Below are positions 26,892 to 36,229 of a stretch of 64,000 bases of DNA, piece by piece. Numbering within the stretch: position 1 is the first letter of the stretch; each line of letters begins with the position of its first letter. The stretch is from Bacteroidota bacterium. GTDB taxonomy: Bacteria; Bacteroidota; Bacteroidia; UKL13-3. Where the stretch lies: the NCBI GenBank assembly GCA_947477885.1, contig CANJUD010000007.1, positions 96,846 through 160,845 of the forward strand, in the 5' to 3' direction. The translations under genes and the position numbers were made by a program. A model generated the notes under the pieces. The model was not told where the DNA came from, did no database searches, and saw only the letters and a program-made list of their open reading frames with translations.

Positions 26892-29285
26892 TTAACCCCT
26901 CACCACAGCCCCCAAATCATCCGCAAATTTCTGTGATATTTTTTGCATAGCCTTGTCAATGGTAGCATCATCGAGGGTTTTTTCTTCATCGCATAAAAAG
27001 AAACTTAGTGCATAGGATTTTTTTCCTTCACCTAGTTTTGCATCACGATATACATCAAATAATTCTACTTTCTTTAAAAGTTTTTTGTTGGCATCTTTTG
27101 CTACAGTTTCTAATTGTCCAAAAGTAATTTGCTCATCTAACAATAATGATAAGTCTCTTTTAACTTCGGGGAATTTGCTTACGGGTTTATATACAAATGT
27201 TTGTTTGTTGCTAATATCCATCAGCGTGTCCCAGTTAAGTTGGGCGTATGCTACAGAAGAATCTATGTCAAATTGTTTCAGTTGTTTTCCTTTGGCATAG
27301 CCGAGTGTAGCTATCTCTGCACTATTATATAATAATGCAACCGCATCATCTAATAAGGCATGTTCTATTTTTTGTGTTTGTATATTGGCAATACCGAGCG
27401 ATTGTATAATAAGTTCTACGTGATTTTGTATATGATAGTAGCTTGCTGCTTGCTCGTTTTTCTGCCAACCTTCTATTATGTAATTCCCTGTTATCGCCAA
27501 AGAAAGTACAGCAGTTTCTTCAAATCCATTTGCTCCGTTGTTATATATTTTCCCAAATTCAAACAAACGCAAATCGGGATTTTTTCTGTTTCTATTATAT
27601 GATATACTTTGTAATGCCCCATGCAATAAATGGTTACGCAACGTATTCAATTCGTTGCTCAATGGGTTTTGTAAATGTATAGGTTTCACCTCAGCAAGTG
27701 ACCATTCTGCTGGCACTAGGGAGTTGTTCATCATCTCGCTAAAACCTTGGCTGCAAAGCATATTCGCAATTTTATTTTGCTTATGATATATAGGTTCGTA
27801 TGCATCATTCCGCACTGCGATTTTCATTTGCTCAGGGAACTCAATATTATTCAATCCATATATTCGCAATACTTCTTCGGTAATATCTGCTGGGCGTGTA
27901 ACTTCTTGTCGGTAACTTGGAATTTGTAAAGTTATAATATCTGCATTTTCTTTTATGATAATAAAATCAAGTTTTAATAAAATATCTATAATAGTTTTAT
28001 TATCTAAATTTTTGCCAATAAGTTTTCTTGCTTTATCCAAATCATAATCAATTTGTAACGGAATAAATGGATTGGGATGTTGGTCGATGGCTTGGTGCAT
28101 ATTGCCGCTGGCTGTTTCTATAATCAAATTTGCCAAACGATGCAATGCTTTTAGTGGTAATAAAGGATCGGTGCTCCGCTCAAAGCGAAAAGACGAATCC
28201 GTACTTATCATGTGTGCTTTTGCAGTTTTGCGAACCACTACCGGGTCGAAACAAGCACTTTCTAAAAATATATTGGTGGTCTGTTCGCTCACGCCACTCT
28301 GCTGTCCGCCAAATACGCCTGCGAGTGCAAGCGGTTTTTCTGCATCAGCAATTAGTAATTCATGACCAAATAATTTTCGTTCAGCACCATCCAAAGTATA
28401 TAATACTTCACCCGCATTTGCTTTGCGGACTATTATAGTTTGGGCAGCAATTTTATCAGCATCGAAAGCATGGGTAGGTTGCCCCAGCTCGTGCATTACA
28501 TAATTGGTGCAGTCTACTATATTATTGATGGGTTTTAATCCAATCGTCATTAATCTATTTCTTAGCCAAGCAGGTGAATCTTTTATATGTACACCTGTTA
28601 TATACATCCCACAATAACGTCGACATAATTCCGCATCATCTATTTGTATATGATAATTTGATTTAGGAAGATTTTCAGGAATTTCCATATTGGGATATAT
28701 AATATCGATCCCGGTCACGCCTTTCACATCGCGGGCTACACCTGCATGCGAGGCAGCATCGCCACGGTTTGCCGTTAATCCAATTTCAATAGTATAATCA
28801 TTATATACACCATAATAATCGGCAACAGGTGTTCCTATATTTATATCACTGGGTAAAACTATAATACCATCATGACTTTGCCCCATGCCTATTTCATCAT
28901 CGGCACAAAGCATTCCTTCCGATGCTTCGCCACGTATTTTACTTTTCTGAATAGTAAATGGCTCGCCTGCACTTGGATATAATTTTGAACCCACGGTTGC
29001 CACTACTACTTTTTGGCCTACTGCGACATTGGGTGCACCGCATACTATATTTAAAGCTTTTTCTTGTCCGATATTAACTGTGGTAATTTTTAATTTATCG
29101 GCATTTGGGTGCTGGGCACAGGTGAGCACTTCACCCACAATTAGGCCTTGCAGGCCCCCGGGCAGCGAGCAATAATCTTCCACCGCCTCCACCTCAAGGC
29201 CCGTATTCGTTAAAATTTCGGACAACTGCTCTGGCGAATTGTTTGTATTGATAAGGCTTTGCAGCCAATGATAGCTAATTTTCAT
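26892..29285 (-). CDS. pheT: Phenylalanine-tRNA ligase beta subunit
   Basis: A 797-residue PheT with the standard domain order: N-terminal fold, EMAP-type tRNA-binding domain (residues about 40-150: VGEVLTCAQHPNADKLKITTVNIG), B3/B4 editing domain (SPAWLRNRLMTIGLKPINNIVDCTNYVMHELGQPTHAFD), B5 domain, catalytic-like core and C-terminal ferredoxin-fold anticodon-binding domain (YKPVSKFPEVKRDLSLLLD). The pheS partner is not in the window, as is usual in Bacteroidota. The ATG at 29285 follows a TTACTTTG promoter-like box closely. Confidence 0.97.
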   Translation of the reverse strand: MKISYHWLQSLINTNNSPEQLSEILTNTGLEVEAVEDYCSLPGGLQGLIVGEVLTCAQHPNADKLKITTVNIGQEKALNIVCGAPNVAVGQKVVVATVGSKLYPSAGEPFTIQKSKIRGEASEGMLCADDEIGMGQSHDGIIVLPSDINIGTPVADYYGVYNDYTIEIGLTANRGDAASHAGVARDVKGVTGIDIIYPNMEIPENLPKSNYHIQIDDAELCRRYCGMYITGVHIKDSPAWLRNRLMTIGLKPINNIVDCTNYVMHELGQPTHAFDADKIAAQTIIVRKANAGEVLYTLDGAERKLFGHELLIADAEKPLALAGVFGGQQSGVSEQTTNIFLESACFDPVVVRKTAKAHMISTDSSFRFERSTDPLLPLKALHRLANLIIETASGNMHQAIDQHPNPFIPLQIDYDLDKARKLIGKNLDNKTIIDILLKLDFIIIKENADIITLQIPSYRQEVTRPADITEEVLRIYGLNNIEFPEQMKIAVRNDAYEPIYHKQNKIANMLCSQGFSEMMNNSLVPAEWSLAEVKPIHLQNPLSNELNTLRNHLLHGALQSISYNRNRKNPDLRLFEFGKIYNNGANGFEETAVLSLAITGNYIIEGWQKNEQAASYYHIQNHVELIIQSLGIANIQTQKIEHALLDDAVALLYNSAEIATLGYAKGKQLKQFDIDSSVAYAQLNWDTLMDISNKQTFVYKPVSKFPEVKRDLSLLLDEQITFGQLETVAKDANKKLLKKVELFDVYRDAKLGEGKKSYALSFFLCDEEKTLDDATIDKAMQKISQKFADDLGAVVRG

Positions 29286-29402
29286 TCACCTGCAAAGTAA
29301 TATAGGAAATGGGAGATTAACAAAACCTCGGTTTTAAGCACAGTCATCATATTCTCACTCTTAATTCCTATTTTTGCAAACTCAAATACATAGTAAACAA
29401 TC

Positions 29403-29612
29403 GTGGATACAAAAGACAGCAATGGCAACTTACTTCAAAATGGAGATTCAGTACATTTAGTTAAGGATTTAAAGGTGAAAGGTTCTTCTACTGTTTTGAA
29501 ACGTGGTGTTAAAATTAAAAATATTAAACTTACCGACGACCCTGCAGAGATTGACTGCAAAATTGAAGGAACTGCCATTGTGCTTAAAACCGAATTTGTT
29601 AAAAAAGCTTAG
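29403..29612 (+). CDS. PhnA-type protein (C-terminal PhnA domain only)
   Basis: A 69-residue protein matching the PhnA domain ([61 protein letters not shown]). The zinc-ribbon domain found at the N terminus of longer YjdM/PhnA proteins is absent. The start is a GTG; a TATTTTTG box at 29369-29376 is a plausible promoter. Despite the name, the family is not shown to act in phosphonate metabolism. Confidence 0.85.
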   Translation: MDTKDSNGNLLQNGDSVHLVKDLKVKGSSTVLKRGVKIKNIKLTDDPAEIDCKIEGTAIVLKTEFVKKA

Positions 29613-29644
29613 TATTATATATATTATATACAAAAAATAGTAGG

Positions 29645-30289
29645 ATGAATAGAGTATATTACGTCATTTTTACTATTATATTATATAGTTGTAAAAGCGA
29701 TACAACAGTACCCAAAACTGCTGAGGTTTTGGAGAACTATTATAAAGATTGTGGTACTGAAGGCAATGCTAAAGATGCCAACCTGAAACAATTAAACCAG
29801 CTTAAAAACAGAAGCAACCTGCCTACTGAACAGGATATTAATCCTGCGATATCGTTAGAAAAAATATTAGAAACGGGTGATGATGAGAACCGGTGGAACA
29901 CCTCGCAAGCAGCTACCATTAAGGGATATATAATAGATATAAAAAAAGGTGGTGTGGAAACTTGCAACTGCAAAATGAAAGAAGAGCAAGACCGCGATAC
30001 CCATATAGAGTTGGTGCTCGACCCCATGCACGAAGGGAAAACCAAACGCATGGTGGTAGAGGTAACACCCCGTATTCGTGAGCAAATGAAAGCACAGGGC
30101 ATTAACTGGAGCACCCGCAGTTTGCGAGATCAGTTTTTAGGTAGGTGGGTAAAGGTAACGGGGTGGTTATTATTTGACCAAGAACATGCCGACGAAGCCG
30201 AGAATACCAAGCCAGGGCGTGACCGAAACTGGAGAGCCTCTGCTTGGGAGCTTCATCCTGTTACCAGTATCGAATTAGTGAATAGATAG
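29645..30289 (+). CDS. Putative lipoprotein of unknown function with an OB-like domain
   Basis: A 214-residue protein with a lipoprotein signal (IFTIILYSC at residues 8-16, predicted lipidated Cys). The C-terminal half (AATIKGYIIDIKKGG, ETCNCKM, HIELVLDP, MVVEVTPRIREQM, GRWVKVTGWLLFD, WRASAWELHPVTSIEL) looks like a small beta-barrel of the kind that appears in other Bacteroidota exported proteins. The CNC pair may be structural. It follows the PhnA-type gene by 32 bases. Confidence 0.7.
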   Translation: MNRVYYVIFTIILYSCKSDTTVPKTAEVLENYYKDCGTEGNAKDANLKQLNQLKNRSNLPTEQDINPAISLEKILETGDDENRWNTSQAATIKGYIIDIKKGGVETCNCKMKEEQDRDTHIELVLDPMHEGKTKRMVVEVTPRIREQMKAQGINWSTRSLRDQFLGRWVKVTGWLLFDQEHADEAENTKPGRDRNWRASAWELHPVTSIELVNR

Positions 30290-30359
30290 TTATAATATTC
30301 ATATTCTAAAATAGATTGATCAACATCATAGATAAAATAAATATATTTACCTTTGCCCC

Positions 30360-30713
30360 ATGGAAAACAGCGACCTCCAATTTTCACTCGATACTCTTAA
30401 TAAAGATATACAATTTTTTAAAACCCAATTAAAAGAAGTAGCTATTGATATGCTTGACGGGGAGTATACGCAATACCCTGTGTTTGCAGCCCACCAGCAT
30501 ACTTTGCAATTGGGCGAATTATTATTTGACAAGGAAGAATATCAGCGTAACTGGAGTATACATGTTACCACCATGGAAGAATTAATGGAAAGAGGATTGA
30601 TAGAAAAAGTACGTGAAGAACAATTTAAGGATGCTTTTAAAGACCCGAAAGTATATATGTGTGTGTTGATGATTACGCCTGGTAATGCACATTTTGCATT
30701 TGTGGCTTACTAG
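30360..30713 (+). CDS. Conserved hypothetical protein
   Basis: A 117-residue soluble protein (MENSDLQFSLDTLNKDIQFFK, EYTQYPVFAAHQHTLQLGELLF, VYMCVLMITPGNAHFAFVAY). It resembles small uncharacterised proteins found across Bacteroidota; I cannot name a function. A TACCTTTG box (30348-30355) ends 4 bases before the ATG, which suggests a leaderless mRNA. The stop codon lies at the edge of a family A repeat. Confidence 0.65.
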   Translation: MENSDLQFSLDTLNKDIQFFKTQLKEVAIDMLDGEYTQYPVFAAHQHTLQLGELLFDKEEYQRNWSIHVTTMEELMERGLIEKVREEQFKDAFKDPKVYMCVLMITPGNAHFAFVAY

Positions 30714-30757
30714 TAGTTAGTAGTCAGTAAACAGTTGTCCAGTGGCTGACGCGAGCA
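30711..30757. repeat. Intergenic repeat, family A, copy 3 (one arm)
   Basis: TAGTAGTTAGTAGTCAGTAA then CAGTGGCTGACGC, matching the left arm and start of the centre of the element at 6328-6402. The right arm is missing, so this is a half copy. Confidence 0.6.
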
Positions 30758-30809
30758 TTTACTTTGTGATTGCAATGATGATAAATGTATTAAATACTTC
30801 TGAGAGGTT

Positions 30810-30867
30810 TGTCAGTCTGAGTTTATCGAAGACTAGTTTGGTCGTCTTCGATAAACTCAGACTGACA
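30810..30867. repeat. Perfect 24-bp inverted repeat, family B
   Basis: Two 24-base arms (30810-30833 and 30844-30867), perfectly complementary, with a 10-base loop; the core of the arms is TCTGAGTTTATCGAAGAC / GTCTTCGATAAACTCAGA. It lies between two convergent genes and could act as a two-way terminator. Relatives are at about 11662-11734, 46048-46072 and 49654-49735. Confidence 0.85.
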
Positions 30868-30879
30868 TTTGAGAGGAGC

Positions 30880-32076
30880 TTAATCAATATATATTAAATA
30901 CTTCTGACGCATCATTATAAACTGACGCAAGCCGGGCTCCCAACTTTTATATATTTGTTCTACAGTTTTGTGTTCCATCAATTGTTTACGCAGGGAATCA
31001 GTACCTACCAATTTGTCAAACATGGGGTTGAAAAAAGTCGAGGTATCTTTACTCATTTCATAAAAACCCATCAACCAATATAGATATATATGATGAGAAT
31101 TTAATATAAAGTTTCTGCTAAAATTTGTGAGGTCGAAGCCTTTACATTCTAAACCTTTATAGGGAGGATTTTCTGCCACACCTTTTATACTTTTTGGTGT
31201 GAATTTAGTTGTCCCTTTTTCAAAGTCGGGTTTCCCGATCATTTCAAAGGGTTTGTGTGTGCCACGCCCTACACTTACATCCGTGCCTTCGAACAAACAT
31301 AAACTGGGATATAAGTATATAGATTCTATAGTGGGCAAATTGGGTGATGGAGGAATAGGCGGTTCATAATAATGTTGATGATTATAATTATAACAAGGAA
31401 TCACTTCTATATTACATTTTATTCTATTTGCAAGCCACTTTTCTCCATTAATCATTTTTGCAAGTTCGCCCAAAGTCATGCCATGCACAATAGGAATGGG
31501 ATGCATGCCCACGAAGGAACGGAAGGCAGTATCTAATATCGGTCCATCCACATAAAAACCATTTGGGTTCGGGCGATCTAAAACTATTAAAGGAATTTTA
31601 TTTTCGGCACAAGCTTCCATTACATAATGTAGTGTGCTTAGGTAGGTATAAAAACGACACCCCACATCTTGTATATCGAAAACCATGATATCAATTCCTT
31701 GCAAATCTTCTACAGATGGTTTGTGATTATCGCCATATAATGATATAACAGGTAGTTTTGTTTTCTTGTCTACACCATGTTTTATTTTATGTCCGGCTTC
31801 TGCATCGCCTCTAAACCCATGCTCAGGACCAAACACTTTTACGATATTTATTTTGGCTTTTAAAAGCGAATCTACCAAATGGTGTTTGCCAATTACAGAA
31901 GTTTGATTGGCGACTACACCAACTTTTTTACCTTTGAGTTTTGGGAAATATTCTGCGGTACGCTCGGCACCGCAAAGGGTTTGGGCTTGTATATAATTGA
32001 AAGCGAACAAACAAAATAACAGCAACCAAGCTTTACTTATTGATTGTGTATTATGATGTAGATTTGCAGCGAACAT
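30880..32076 (-). CDS. DUF1343 / NamZ-type exo-beta-N-acetylmuramidase
   Basis: A 398-residue exported protein starting at the ATG at 32076, with a signal region (ISKAWLLLFCLFAFNYIQAQ). It matches DUF1343, whose characterised member NamZ removes terminal MurNAc from peptidoglycan fragments. Family blocks are KVGVVANQTSVIGKHHLVDSLL, VFGPEHGFRGDAEAG, VFDIQDVGCRFYTYLSTL, VLDRPNPNGFYVDGPIL, PIVHGMTLGELA and FEGTDVSVGRGTHKPFE. It is likely periplasmic, in wall recycling. The predicted start overlaps that of the divergent permease gene by two bases; a longer in-frame version exists but runs through the permease gene. Confidence 0.88.
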   Translation of the reverse strand: MFAANLHHNTQSISKAWLLLFCLFAFNYIQAQTLCGAERTAEYFPKLKGKKVGVVANQTSVIGKHHLVDSLLKAKINIVKVFGPEHGFRGDAEAGHKIKHGVDKKTKLPVISLYGDNHKPSVEDLQGIDIMVFDIQDVGCRFYTYLSTLHYVMEACAENKIPLIVLDRPNPNGFYVDGPILDTAFRSFVGMHPIPIVHGMTLGELAKMINGEKWLANRIKCNIEVIPCYNYNHQHYYEPPIPPSPNLPTIESIYLYPSLCLFEGTDVSVGRGTHKPFEMIGKPDFEKGTTKFTPKSIKGVAENPPYKGLECKGFDLTNFSRNFILNSHHIYLYWLMGFYEMSKDTSTFFNPMFDKLVGTDSLRKQLMEHKTVEQIYKSWEPGLRQFIMMRQKYLIYID

Positions 32077-33289
32077 GTATTTTCCTTGGTTTGTAGCCCG
32101 CAAACTTACAACGGGCGGAGGCAATTCCCTAGCAGCATCCATATTAAAGATGGCAACTGCGGTGGTGGCCTTGTGTCTAGCGGCCATGCTGGTTTCTGTA
32201 TGCATTGCAAAAGGATTTCGGAATGAGATTGAGAACAAGTTGATGGGTTTTTCGGGTCATATACAAATTACACGTGTTGCAAACCTTGACAATGAAAATG
32301 CCGAAGGAGTTGCCTGCGACGATACAATTTTTAATTTTATTCGCAAAGACCCTGCCGTTAAAAGTGTGCAACCTTATATATTTAGTCCCGGTATTATAAA
32401 GGCGGGCGATTTGATTGAAGGCATCCGTTTTAAAGGTATCGACAGTAGTTTTGATACATCATTTATCAGCAATCATTTATTGCAAGGACGTTTTATAAAT
32501 ACACATAATAAAACATTAAACGAAACCGTAATTTCAACTACCACGGCTCAACGATTGGGATTAAAAGTAGGCGATGCATTGCGTGTTTATTTTGTGGGTA
32601 GCGAATTGAAAGGCAGAAAATTTAATATAGTTGGTATATATGAAACGGGCTTGGAGGATTTCGACAAAACCTTTGCCTGGTGTGGAATTTGGGTATTGCA
32701 AAAATTAAACGGGCGGGACAGCAATGCAGCCGATGGCATGGAGGTGATGCTGAAAGATATCAAACTTATTTCTTCAAAAACAGAATCGATACATACTGCA
32801 CTTCCACCCGATATGAATGCCGAAAGCATCCGCGAAACCTTTCCCGAACTTATGGACTGGCTCGATTTGGTTGGACAAAATGTATATATAGTTTTGGCAT
32901 TAATGCTGGCCGTTGCGGTTATCTCTATGATAACTTCGATCTTAGTTTTAATGATAGAACGCACTGCTATGATAGGCGTATTCAAAAGTTTTGGAGCCAG
33001 TAATTTTACCCTCACGCATGTATTTATGATGCTCGCAGGTAAGCTGGCATTATTTGGTTTGTTTTGGGGTAACCTGATCGCATTTGGTTTTATTATTGCC
33101 CAACAAAAGCTACATTTAATTACACTGCCCCAAGAAAGTTATTATATGAAATATGTGCCCGTTCAAATTGATTGGACATTGGCAATTGGAATTAATATAG
33201 GTACTTTAATAGTATGCATAGTTTTTATGTTATTGCCTTCACTTATTATCAATAGGATTTCGCCCTTGGCGGCTTTGAGGTTTAAGTGA
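32075..33289 (+). CDS. FtsX-like ABC permease (LolC/LolE type)
   Basis: A 404-residue permease with one N-terminal membrane segment (MATAVVALCLAAMLVSVCIAKGFRNEI), a large periplasmic domain (GFSGHIQITR... to ELMDWLDLVGQ) and three C-terminal membrane helices ending IVFMLLPSLIINRISPLAALRFK. This layout matches the lipoprotein-releasing permeases. No ATPase gene is adjacent, which is usual in Bacteroidota. It is divergent from the NamZ-type gene, with overlapping start codons. Confidence 0.88.
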   Translation: MYFPWFVARKLTTGGGNSLAASILKMATAVVALCLAAMLVSVCIAKGFRNEIENKLMGFSGHIQITRVANLDNENAEGVACDDTIFNFIRKDPAVKSVQPYIFSPGIIKAGDLIEGIRFKGIDSSFDTSFISNHLLQGRFINTHNKTLNETVISTTTAQRLGLKVGDALRVYFVGSELKGRKFNIVGIYETGLEDFDKTFAWCGIWVLQKLNGRDSNAADGMEVMLKDIKLISSKTESIHTALPPDMNAESIRETFPELMDWLDLVGQNVYIVLALMLAVAVISMITSILVLMIERTAMIGVFKSFGASNFTLTHVFMMLAGKLALFGLFWGNLIAFGFIIAQQKLHLITLPQESYYMKYVPVQIDWTLAIGINIGTLIVCIVFMLLPSLIINRISPLAALRFK

Positions 33290-33669
33290 GGAGAGTTTTA
33301 TTTTCCCTCAGATGGTATCTAGCCAGAATTGATTTTTCCAACATATTTATAATACTAATACAAACGATTTTTTTTATCTCTTGTTCGTCCCCGAATGTGA
33401 CAATAGTGGCAAACCAAAATCCATCATCAAAATTGTTGTGCAATGTGGTCAAAATATGATAGTTTGGCAGGTATTCATTTTCAATGTCACCAATGACCAT
33501 TGCTTCGTCGAAAGTATCGTGAAAAATTTCACCAATTTTTCCAGTAGCACAAACAAACGCCACATTATTATCTATTGCTCGTCTTGCAATTTCCGAAAAA
33601 ACATTTATTTGCTTGTTGTATGCAATTACAAATAAAAGCCAACTATTATTTGGAAAATCTTTTTACCAT
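33282..33669 (-). CDS. DUF7684-like protein, 5' end probably frameshifted
   Basis: The conventional frame starts at a GTG at 33563 (93 residues), but the same frame is open up to 33662 and encodes SWLLFVIAYNKQ and EIARRAIDNNVAFVC, which look like the N-terminal half of the same domain (compare the family pattern of a buried strand, then a CA/CW-G block, HDTFDE and LTTLH). An ATG at 33669 joins this frame if one A is removed from the short A run (T5 on the plus strand, 33660-33664). The match to DUF7684 is from memory of the family and is moderate. The end overlaps the permease gene by 8 bases. The function is unknown. Confidence 0.5.
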
Positions 33670-33975
33670 GCAATCTCTGCATTCCCAAATCAATTATTTA
33701 CAGTATAATAATTATAGTTCAACCAATAGGGTTATGATACGCATCAAGATGCACGTTTATGGTTGGTGACAACACCGACCATAGGCAGGATAAAATCAAA
33801 TTAATCATTGTTCAGACAGCTTGGGCAAGTGCGGTATTTGAGATTCCTCGATGGCCGTTCGGGTGGAAACACCCGAACGCACTTTGTGAAACATCCGAAT
33901 GCACTTTGATTTGTCCCCTAACTTTGCCTCACTAAAAAAATCATTCAATCAAAAATCATTCAATCTTTAATAAAA
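33670..33975. other. Gene-free region with hairpins and repeats
   Basis: No convincing gene is seen. It holds a family C repeat (33762-33788, GTTGGTGACAACACC core), a perfect 10-bp stem CGTTCGGGTG / CACCCGAACG capped by a GAAA tetraloop (33856-33879), a partial repeat of that arm (about 33885-33906), and two direct copies of AAAATCATTCAATC (about 33937-33966), a motif also seen at 17338-17350. Confidence 0.7.
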
Positions 33976-34305
33976 ATGTCTCCCGACCAACTCATCCAAA
34001 AACTTCAGCTAATCACCCAAAAGGTAGAAGCACTTAAAAAAGAAAACTTTGAGTTAAGGGAAAAGCTGCAAGCCCAACAAAATCAGCATAAAGAGCTGAA
34101 GGGAAAATTAGATTTGAAAAATAGTGAGACAGAAAATTTAGAAAAACAACTAAAATCAGTTAAACTTGCAATGTTTTTGAACAAAGACGATAAACAATCT
34201 ACAATGTTGTATATCAACAAAATGATTAAAAACATAAACATAAGTATCAACCTGTTGACAAAACCAAACGGGGCGAAAAGTGAACAAGATTCAAATAAAG
34301 CTTAA
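33976..34305 (+). CDS. Small coiled-coil protein upstream of zapA
   Basis: A 109-residue protein dominated by a heptad coiled coil (residues about 5-66: LIQKLQLITQKVEALKKENF, LREKLQAQQNQHKELKGKLD, NSETENLEKQLKSVKLAMFL). Genes like this commonly precede zapA in Bacteroidota and may act with it at the Z ring, in the manner of ZapB (inference). The last 26 bases overlap the zapA start, which supports coupling. Confidence 0.75.
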   Translation: MSPDQLIQKLQLITQKVEALKKENFELREKLQAQQNQHKELKGKLDLKNSETENLEKQLKSVKLAMFLNKDDKQSTMLYINKMIKNINISINLLTKPNGAKSEQDSNKA

Positions 34306-34546
34306 GATTGCCGAGCGGAATTATCCGCTTACTATCGAGGCTACAGATGAAGAACTAGTAAGGAAGATTGCCAAAGTGCTGAACGAAAAATTTGTATATT
34401 ACAAGAACCAATATTCTAGTGCCGATGCACAAGATACAATGGCAATGGCTGCCATTGATGCGGTAACTACCCTAAGCAAAAGCTTGGACACCATGCCCGC
34501 TGAGGTAGAACAACAAATGAAGCACCTGGAAAAACTCTTAGCTTAA
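34280..34546 (+). CDS. zapA: Cell division protein ZapA
   Basis: An 88-residue protein matching Zap[34 protein letters not shown], then the central helix with [17 protein letters not shown]. ZapA bundles FtsZ filaments. The start is a GTG inside the upstream coiled-coil gene. rny follows 55 bases after the stop, a conserved order in this phylum. Confidence 0.85.
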   Translation: MNKIQIKLKIAERNYPLTIEATDEELVRKIAKVLNEKFVYYKNQYSSADAQDTMAMAAIDAVTTLSKSLDTMPAEVEQQMKHLEKLLA

Positions 34547-34601
34547 GCGTACACAATTTCGCTGCATCCCGTTGGGGCCGTCAACCCTAAAAAAAATCTA
34601 T

Positions 34602-36161
34602 ATGGATGCCATGCACATTTTACTTTTAGTATCTGGACTTGCAGGAGGAGGCGTAATTTCCTACTTTGTGCTCAATGCCAGTATGCAAAAGAAGAAGGCT
34701 CAGTTGCTGAAAGAAGCACAAGATAAAGCCGACATTTACAAAAAGAACCGTGAGATCGAGGGCAAAGAAAAGTTCATGCAAATGAAGGCCGAGCACGAAA
34801 AACAAACGCAAGAACGCAACCGCAAAATTGCTGATGCAGAAAATGCGATCCGCCAACAACAGGCAGAGGCAAAGGGAAAAGAACAATCATTAAAAGATAA
34901 GATTGATAATATTGCCAAACGCGAAAAGGAGTTAGATCCACTAAAAGAGAAACTACAAGAGAAACAAGAAGCTGCTGAAAATAAATACAAGGAAGCTGAG
35001 GCGATGTTCCAACAGCAACTCAAGCATTTGGAAAAAATTGCTGGCCTAAGCGTAGAAGATGCCCGCAACCAATTGGTAGAAGGCTTGCGTGAGGAGGCTC
35101 GTACCAAAGCATCGGGTATTATAAAAGAGATTGTGGACGAAGCAAAGATGACCGCCGCCAAAGATTCAAAACGTATTGTATTGCAAACCATTCAGCGTAC
35201 TGCGGTGGAGCATGCGGTGGAGAATTCGGTATCTGTATTTAATATAGATAATGATGAAGTGAAGGGAAGAATTATTGGCCGTGAAGGAAGAAATATTAGA
35301 GCATTGGAAGCAGCAACTGGCATAGAAATTATAGTTGATGATACTCCAGAAGCTATTATACTTTCAGGCTTCGATCCGATACGCAGAGAGATTGCTCGTC
35401 TATCATTGCACAAGCTGGTAACCGATGGTCGTATACATCCAGCCCGTATTGAAGAAGTAGTTGAAAAAACCACCAAACAAATCAATAATGAAATTATAGA
35501 AATAGGCGAACGCACTTGTATTGATATGGGTGTGCACGGTTTGCATCCTGAGCTTATTAGGATGGTAGGCCGCATGCGTTACCGTTCGAGTTATGGACAA
35601 AACTTATTACAGCATAGTCGCGAGGTGGCTAATCTTTGTGCTACAATGGCTGCGGAGATGGGACTCAATACCAAACTTGCAAAACGTGCCGGACTATTAC
35701 ATGATATTGGCAAAGTACCGGATGATGATCCAGAAACACCGCATGCTTTGCTAGGTATGAAGCTTGCCGAAAAATATAAAGAACATCCCGAAGTAGTGAA
35801 CGCAATCGGAGCCCATCACGATGAAATAGAAATGACTTCTTTGTTATCTCCCATCGTGCAAGCATGTGATGCCATTAGCGGTTCAAGACCTGGAGCACGC
35901 CGTGAGGATACAGAACAATATACCAAGCGTTTGAAAGATTTAGAAGGATTGGCTATGTCATATAAAGGTGTAGAAAAAGCATTTGCAATACAAGCAGGTC
36001 GTGAGCTAAGAGTTATTGTAGAAGCAGAAAGAGTGAGCGATGAAAAAGCAGATACTTTAGCGTTCGATATCAGTCAGAAAATTATGACAGATATGGTTTA
36101 TCCTGGTCAAATAAAAGTGACTGTGATACGCGAAAAACGTTCGGTGAGTTTTGCGAAGTAA
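34602..36161 (+). CDS. rny: Ribonuclease Y
   Basis: A 519-residue membrane-anchored endoribonuclease: an N-terminal membrane helix ([21 protein letters not shown]), a long charged coiled coil to about residue 190, a KH domain ([26 protein letters not shown]) and the HD domain with [12 protein letters not shown] and [11 protein letters not shown]. It starts mRNA decay. I chose the ATG at 34602; a TTG at 34572 in frame would add ten residues in front of the anchor. Confidence 0.96.
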   Translation: MDAMHILLLVSGLAGGGVISYFVLNASMQKKKAQLLKEAQDKADIYKKNREIEGKEKFMQMKAEHEKQTQERNRKIADAENAIRQQQAEAKGKEQSLKDKIDNIAKREKELDPLKEKLQEKQEAAENKYKEAEAMFQQQLKHLEKIAGLSVEDARNQLVEGLREEARTKASGIIKEIVDEAKMTAAKDSKRIVLQTIQRTAVEHAVENSVSVFNIDNDEVKGRIIGREGRNIRALEAATGIEIIVDDTPEAIILSGFDPIRREIARLSLHKLVTDGRIHPARIEEVVEKTTKQINNEIIEIGERTCIDMGVHGLHPELIRMVGRMRYRSSYGQNLLQHSREVANLCATMAAEMGLNTKLAKRAGLLHDIGKVPDDDPETPHALLGMKLAEKYKEHPEVVNAIGAHHDEIEMTSLLSPIVQACDAISGSRPGARREDTEQYTKRLKDLEGLAMSYKGVEKAFAIQAGRELRVIVEAERVSDEKADTLAFDISQKIMTDMVYPGQIKVTVIREKRSVSFAK

Positions 36162-36229
36162 TTAGTATTTCGAAACTTTATCATATATAATAATTTCGAT
36201 TAGATTATTATATACAAGTGTAATTTCAT

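Noticed and set aside
30880..32238. Longer NamZ-type form starting at 32238
   Set aside because: The extra 54 residues lie wholly antisense to the permease N terminus and would displace the signal peptide from the start.
34547..34601. 6S RNA between zapA and rny
   Set aside because: The gap is only 55 bases and lacks the long closed stem expected; no support beyond the gene order.
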